DNA of 44,461 nucleotides, taken from positions 1 through 44,461 of the forward strand of contig JAFSJW010000082.1 of the NCBI GenBank assembly GCA_017449265.1, in the 5' to 3' direction. Shown one piece after another: positions 40,849-44,461 of this stretch. The position numbers and the translations under genes are program-made. How positions within the stretch are numbered: position 1 is the first letter of the stretch; each line of letters begins with the position of its first letter. This stretch comes from Treponema sp. Lineage in GTDB: Bacteria; Spirochaetota; Spirochaetia; Treponematales; Treponemataceae. The notes under the pieces are model-generated. The model worked only from the letters and a program-made list of their open reading frames with translations. It did not search any database and was not told the DNA's origin.

Positions 40849-41685
40849 TTACGAAACCCTCAAATCTTTCAGAAGTTTTATTTCCTGCGCATATTCTTCA
40901 ACTGTTTCGTTCGGCGTTTCCAGAATGAACGGAAGGTCTCTGAGAGCCTCATGGTTTATGATTCTTTTGAATGACTCAATGCCAAGAGAACCTTGCCCGA
41001 TTTTTTCGTGCCTGTCTTTGTGGCTTTTGAACGGATTTTTTGAATCGTTCAGGTGAACGGCTTTAATGCGCGAAAGCCCGATGATTTTATCAAACTCCGT
41101 CAGAACTCCGTCCAAATCGTTTACTATGTCGTAGCCGGCATCGTATGTGTGGCAGGTATCAAAGCAGATTCCGAGCCTGTCGCTTTTTTCAACTGAGTCG
41201 ATTATTGATTTCAGTTCCTCAAAAGAGCTTCCGACTTCGCTTCCTTTTCCGGCCATAGTTTCAAGAAGGATTGTTGTTGTCTGTCCGTCCTGAATGATTT
41301 CGTTCAGAAGAGAGCTTATCATTTTGATTCCGGTCTCTATTCCCTGTTTCATGTGACTTCCGGGGTGAAAATTATAAAGCTGGTTCGGAGTTTCTTCCAT
41401 GCGCACAAGATCTTCGGTGAAAGCGATTTTTGCAAAATCACGCACGGATTCTTTGTCCGAGCAGGCGTTCAGCGTGTAGGGCGCGTGGACTACGAGCGGC
41501 GCAAAATTATGCTCTTTTAGAAATGCGTTCAGTGCTGCGGCATCGTCCTTGTCAATTGGCTTTGCCTGACCGCCGCGCGGATTGCGCGTGAAAAATGCGA
41601 ATGTGCTTGCACCTGCGGAAAGTGCTGTTTTTCCCATTGCCAGTAATCCGCCCGAAGCCGATAAATGCCACCCGATATTAAACAT
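40849..41685 (-). CDS. nfo: Endonuclease IV (AP endonuclease)
   Basis: The 278-residue TIM-barrel enzyme cuts DNA 5' of abasic sites in base excision repair. Zinc ligand motifs are visible in order: [57 protein letters not shown] and ILETPN. Length matches the family. GGAGAG precedes ATG, and the gene begins 21 bases after the cimA stop on the minus strand. Confidence 0.92.
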   Translation of the reverse strand: MFNIGWHLSASGGLLAMGKTALSAGASTFAFFTRNPRGGQAKPIDKDDAAALNAFLKEHNFAPLVVHAPYTLNACSDKESVRDFAKIAFTEDLVRMEETPNQLYNFHPGSHMKQGIETGIKMISSLLNEIIQDGQTTTILLETMAGKGSEVGSSFEELKSIIDSVEKSDRLGICFDTCHTYDAGYDIVNDLDGVLTEFDKIIGLSRIKAVHLNDSKNPFKSHKDRHEKIGQGSLGIESFKRIINHEALRDLPFILETPNETVEEYAQEIKLLKDLRVS

Positions 41686-41706
41686 AATTGCTCTCCGTTC
41701 TCAAAA

Positions 41707-43437
41707 CTACAGAATTTTTGCGAATTTGCGCTCAAGGTCTTTTATGAGCTTGTATTCAAATGAATCAACAAGGGCGATATAACTTGCTTCCATAACATCG
41801 CTGGAAACGCCCATCGTGGCCCATGTGTCAGTTCCGTCGCTTGATTCAATCAGTACGCGGACGCGGCTTGCAGTTGCGCTTTTTCCGTCAAGGACGCGGA
41901 CTTTGTAATCGGTAAGGTGAATCTGACTTACAGACGGATAGAACTCAACGAGAGCTTTTCTGAGAGCCGAGTCCAGCGCGTTTACGGGACCGTCGCCATC
42001 TCCTGCGGTGATTACGGCTTTTCCCTCAACATCAAGTTTTACTTGTGCGAACGCGCTCTGGTCATCGGCAAAACGCGGGAACTCGCCGCTTGTTTTGTAG
42101 TAGTGCAAGTTGAAGAACGGCTGGTACTTTCCGATTGATTTTCGCACAAGAATCTCAAAACTTGCGTCCGCACCTTCAAACTGATAGCCGTCATGCTCCA
42201 AATCTTTCACTTTCTTGACGATTTCCTGAACGATAGGACTTGATTTTGTTATTGATTTATCGAATTTTTGGACTTTTTCAATAATCATGCTTCTTCCGGC
42301 CACTTCGCTCATTAAAAATACGCGCTCGTTTCCTACGCTTTCTGGCGTGATATGCTCGTAGGCGAACGGATTTTTTATTACTGCATCGATGTGCATTCCG
42401 GCTTTGTGTGCGAACGCGCTTGAGCCTACGAACGGAAGCCCTGCCGGAAGCGCAATGTTCGTTATTTCGGCGATGCGCTTACAGATTGGAGTGAGCTTTT
42501 TCATATTCTCCTCAGGAATGCACTGGCAGCCGAGTTTTAGCTGCAAGTCCGCGATGATTGTTGAAAGATTCGCGTTTCCTGTGCGCTCCCCGAAGCCCAA
42601 AAGTACGCCCTGAACATGGGTTGCTCCTGCTTCCACGGCAAGAAGCGAGTTTGCGACCGCAAGACCCGAGTCGTTGTGGGTGTGGATGCCGACCGAAACG
42701 GTTTTACCGTTTCGGTCAACGAGAACGCCGTTGGCGTTCTCGCGAGGGTTGGTACTGGCATTCTCGCGGAGGGGGGTAGAACCGTTTGTGTCAACGAGAA
42801 CGCTTTCAGCGTTCTCGCGGGACGGAGCAGATTCGTTCTTGCAGAATGTTTCTGTTACGATTTTTGTTGCGTTGTAACATTCCATTGGCATAGCCCCGCC
42901 TTTTGTCTCGCAGAGTACAAGGCAGCTAGCCCCGCCTTTTACGGCTGCTTCAAGTGCTTTCAGGGCGTATTCTTTGTTTGCCTGAAATCCTGTGAAAAAA
43001 TGCTCGGCATCAAAAATTACTTCTTTTCCTTTTGATTTCAGATAAGAGACAGTATCTTCTATCATCTCTAAGTTTTCATCGAGCGTGGCGTGGAGAATTT
43101 CCGTTACCTGAAAGTCCCATGTTTTTCCGAAAATGCAGACAACATCCGTTTCTGCAGAAAGAAGACTTTGGAGATTTGCGTCTTCGGCGCATGAAATGTC
43201 CTTGCGCCGTGTTGAGCCAAACGCCACAAGCTTTGAGTTCGTAAGGGTGAGTTTTTTTGCTTCCTGAAAAAACTCCATGTCCTTGGGGTTAGAGCCGGGG
43301 TTTCCTGCTTCTATAAAAGAAACGCCAAGCTCGTCAAGCGCGCGGACTATGTTCAGCTTGTCCTGAACCGAATAGCTTATTCCCTCTCCCTGAGAGCCGT
43401 CCCTGAGCGTCGAATCAAAAATCTGTATCTTTTTCAT
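41707..43437 (-). CDS. cimA: (R)-citramalate synthase with in-frame palindromic insertion
   Basis: The 576-residue enzyme condenses pyruvate and acetyl-CoA to citramalate, the first step of the threonine-independent route to isoleucine. It has the HMGL-like barrel motifs STLRDGSQGEGISYS, FIEAGNPGSNP and GIHTHNDSGLAVANS, and a C-terminal LeuA dimerisation/regulatory domain. The layout and the GNPGSNP motif fit CimA of the 2-isopropylmalate synthase-like type. Residues of about 203-248 are an insertion relative to the family, made of RENA-x-x-VLVD-x-N-G repeats encoded by small palindromes. Without it the length is about 530, normal for the family. GAGGAAG precedes the ATG; queD is 19 bases upstream. 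Confidence 0.88.
   Translation of the reverse strand: MKKIQIFDSTLRDGSQGEGISYSVQDKLNIVRALDELGVSFIEAGNPGSNPKDMEFFQEAKKLTLTNSKLVAFGSTRRKDISCAEDANLQSLLSAETDVVCIFGKTWDFQVTEILHATLDENLEMIEDTVSYLKSKGKEVIFDAEHFFTGFQANKEYALKALEAAVKGGASCLVLCETKGGAMPMECYNATKIVTETFCKNESAPSRENAESVLVDTNGSTPLRENASTNPRENANGVLVDRNGKTVSVGIHTHNDSGLAVANSLLAVEAGATHVQGVLLGFGERTGNANLSTIIADLQLKLGCQCIPEENMKKLTPICKRIAEITNIALPAGLPFVGSSAFAHKAGMHIDAVIKNPFAYEHITPESVGNERVFLMSEVAGRSMIIEKVQKFDKSITKSSPIVQEIVKKVKDLEHDGYQFEGADASFEILVRKSIGKYQPFFNLHYYKTSGEFPRFADDQSAFAQVKLDVEGKAVITAGDGDGPVNALDSALRKALVEFYPSVSQIHLTDYKVRVLDGKSATASRVRVLIESSDGTDTWATMGVSSDVMEASYIALVDSFEYKLIKDLERKFAKIL
42691..42817. repeat. Palindromic element in frame inside cimA
   Basis: Three perfect hairpins: 12-base arms at 42691-42702 and 42706-42717 with TTT loop; 10-base arms at 42720-42729 and 42733-42742 with GTT loop; 10-base arms at 42795-42804 and 42808-42817 with TTC loop. 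The outer arm CGAGAACGC of the second and third is the same, and a third, half copy (ATTCTCGCGG) lies between them. All maintain the cimA reading frame. Confidence 0.85.
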
Positions 43438-43456
43438 AATCTTCCTCTAGTTTGGT

Positions 43457-43843
43457 CTAGGCACAAATGTATCTTGCGCGGCTTGTTTTTGTCTCAAACA
43501 CATCCACCGCATACAAAAAAGCTTTCTTTCCGTCTGTTTTTTTCAGCGACGGAATTTCTGCGATTACAGAATCAAAAATGAATTTTGCGATTCTCTCTGC
43601 GCTCGGATTCTGTACGAACACTTCAAAATCATTCAGGTTCTTGTGGTCCAGCGTGGCGCAAACTTTTCTGAGTGCGCCTTTCAGCTCAGAAAAATCAATA
43701 AGCATTCCGCCTTCGTCAAGCTCCGCTCCCCTAACATGGGCGTAGACTTCATAGTTGTGACCGTGCAGATTTTCGCACTTTCCATGATAATCAGTCAGAA
43801 AATGCGCTGCCGCAAAGTCCGTGTTCACTCGGATTTCAAACAT
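43457..43843 (-). CDS. queD: 6-carboxytetrahydropterin synthase (QueD/PTPS family)
   Basis: The 128-residue enzyme should convert dihydroneopterin triphosphate to 6-carboxytetrahydropterin in queuosine and 7-deazaguanine synthesis. Zinc ligands are His in FAAAHFL and the pair in LHGHNYEV, and the catalytic Cys lies in GKCENLHGH. LDHKNLND and NPSAERIA are the other family signatures. It is probably the first gene of the queD-cimA-nfo-hypothetical unit, with no other queuosine gene nearby. Confidence 0.88.
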   Translation of the reverse strand: MFEIRVNTDFAAAHFLTDYHGKCENLHGHNYEVYAHVRGAELDEGGMLIDFSELKGALRKVCATLDHKNLNDFEVFVQNPSAERIAKFIFDSVIAEIPSLKKTDGKKAFLYAVDVFETKTSRARYICA

Positions 43844-43960
43844 TCTTTACCAGCCTTGCATAAAGTTTATCAGAAAAGCAAAATGTAAAAAAGCACGGAA
43901 ATCAATTTTCCGTATCACGGCGGATTTTGGGTGCTCAGGGAGGCCCCTGCACCCCTTGAT

Positions 43961-44014
43961 TTGGGGGAAGGAGCAAAACGCTACTTTCGAAGCGTGTTTT
44001 TCTCCTTCCCCCAA
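43961..44014. repeat. Inverted repeat upstream of second lipoprotein gene
   Basis: Arms TTGGGGGAAGGAG (43961-43973) and CTCCTTCCCCCAA (44002-44014) are perfect 13-base complements, with a weaker inner stem (AACGCT/AGCGTG). It lies in the 289-base gap 43844-44132 between queD and the lipoprotein gene and may end an upstream transcript or be a dispersed repeat. The rest of the gap holds C- and G-runs and the promoter. Confidence 0.65.
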
Positions 44015-44086
44015 GCCCCCAACCTCTTTCCCCAAAAAAAAATCAAAATTTCCACTCCACATAGTGATTTTTTCTTTTTTCTGTTC

Positions 44087-44092
44087 TATAAT
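44087..44092 (+). promoter_or_regulatory. -10 box of the second lipoprotein gene
   Basis: TATAAT at 44087-44092 with only a weak -35 (TGATTT at 44065-44070, 16 bases upstream). The leader of about 34 bases contains AGAGG before ATG 44133. Confidence 0.4.
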
Positions 44093-44132
44093 AAAATTTG
44101 GTAAATTTTATGTTATTTCAAGAGGTGCTTCT

Positions 44133-44461
44133 ATGAAAAAATCGTTTTCTATTTTTAAGACATTGATGACGCTCCTTGCGCTTGCACTGCCTCTCTCATG
44201 CGACTCTGGCGGCGGCGGGTCGGGGGGGGTGGAAACACCTCTTCAAATAACAACGGCTCCACGAACATAACGATAACGATTCCAAAAGCGGCTTCTTCCA
44301 GCACGGACATAAATTTTCTTGGCGACTTTACTCCCGCGTACGCTACGGCGAATTTCCACTACGGAATCTACTTCAAGAACAACTCGGTTACGAGCGAGAC
44401 CCAGTATGCGACAGCCGGTCAGTCCGTCACATTCAACGATGTAAAATATGACACCTATGAT
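44133..44461 (+). CDS. Second phase-variable lipoprotein, currently out of phase, partial at window edge
   Basis: ATG 44133 has AGAGG upstream and begins MKKSFSIFKTLMTLLALALP, a signal peptide with lipobox LSC, then DSGGGGSGG. The frame as sequenced stops at 44268-44270. The G tract at 44222-44229 has eight G; with nine (or six) the tether reads SGGGGNTSSNNGS and the frame is open to the window edge (SGGGG, then ITITIPKAASS and a beta-rich region). The first eleven bases from the ATG match those of the 94-1420 gene except at one position, so both belong to one lipoprotein family. The rest of the protein lies outside the window. Confidence 0.75.
44222..44229 (+). repeat. Poly-G tract (8 G) in lipoprotein tether codons
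   Basis: Eight consecutive G after TC at 44220-44221. A count of 6, 9 or 12 would restore the frame. It sits just after the lipobox in Gly codons, where added glycines should be harmless to the tether. Confidence 0.85.

Overview
The window looks like the chromosome of a host-associated or rumen-type Treponema (Spirochaetota). The main clue is a 3,867-residue membrane-anchored coiled-coil protein of the kind annotated in spirochaetes as SpiroCoCo. Supporting clues are the fermentative genes (pyruvate formate-lyase activase, D-lactate-type dehydrogenase), a secreted pectate lyase plus a pectin methylesterase, and surface lipoproteins carrying poly-G tracts. No tRNA, rRNA, CRISPR array, transposase or integrase is visible.

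Layout. 1-2,470: an out-of-phase lipoprotein gene with a 9-G tract, then a palindrome-rich stretch that has broken a fructosamine-kinase gene. 2,470-10,204: PL10 pectate lyase, NudC, a DacA-type carboxypeptidase, a His-rich CobW/COG0523 GTPase, a small secreted protein, an RluA-type pseudouridine synthase (minus) and a D-2-hydroxyacid dehydrogenase. 10,219-14,350 (minus): an EAL protein with a decayed GGDEF motif, and a FecCD-type permease/ATPase pair without a binding protein. 14,446-21,243: chemoreceptor, PflA and ThyX, then on the minus strand a lytic transglycosylase, a hypothetical gene and a PTS EIIA, then a hypothetical gene with a PflA-like radical SAM gene. 21,265-28,592: CBS-type family II pyrophosphatase, SPFH protein, PurN, MnmG, pectin methylesterase and a HAD phosphatase. 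28,625-40,228: the giant coiled-coil gene, a quarter of the window. 40,261-43,843 (minus): queD-cimA-nfo-hypothetical. 44,133 to the end: a second poly-G lipoprotein gene, also out of phase.

Four things stand out. (1) Both edge lipoprotein genes have homopolymeric G tracts (9 G and 8 G), each one base away from a length that opens the whole frame, which suggests slipped-strand phase variation. (2) The giant protein is built from four repeat regimes: 17 x 29 residues, 136 x 11 residues, 17 x 22 residues and 8 x 18 residues. All are sums of 11 and 7. It has an N-terminal membrane anchor and a C-terminal helix-turn-helix-like segment. (3) Small perfect palindromes with a three-base apex occur between genes, inside a pseudogene and in frame inside cimA. 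(4) At least seven genes have a -10 box placed so that transcription should begin at, or within two bases of, the start codon, with no Shine-Dalgarno sequence. They sit among genes that have clear leaders and Shine-Dalgarno sites.

All functional calls come from reading motifs and general family knowledge; no database search was run.
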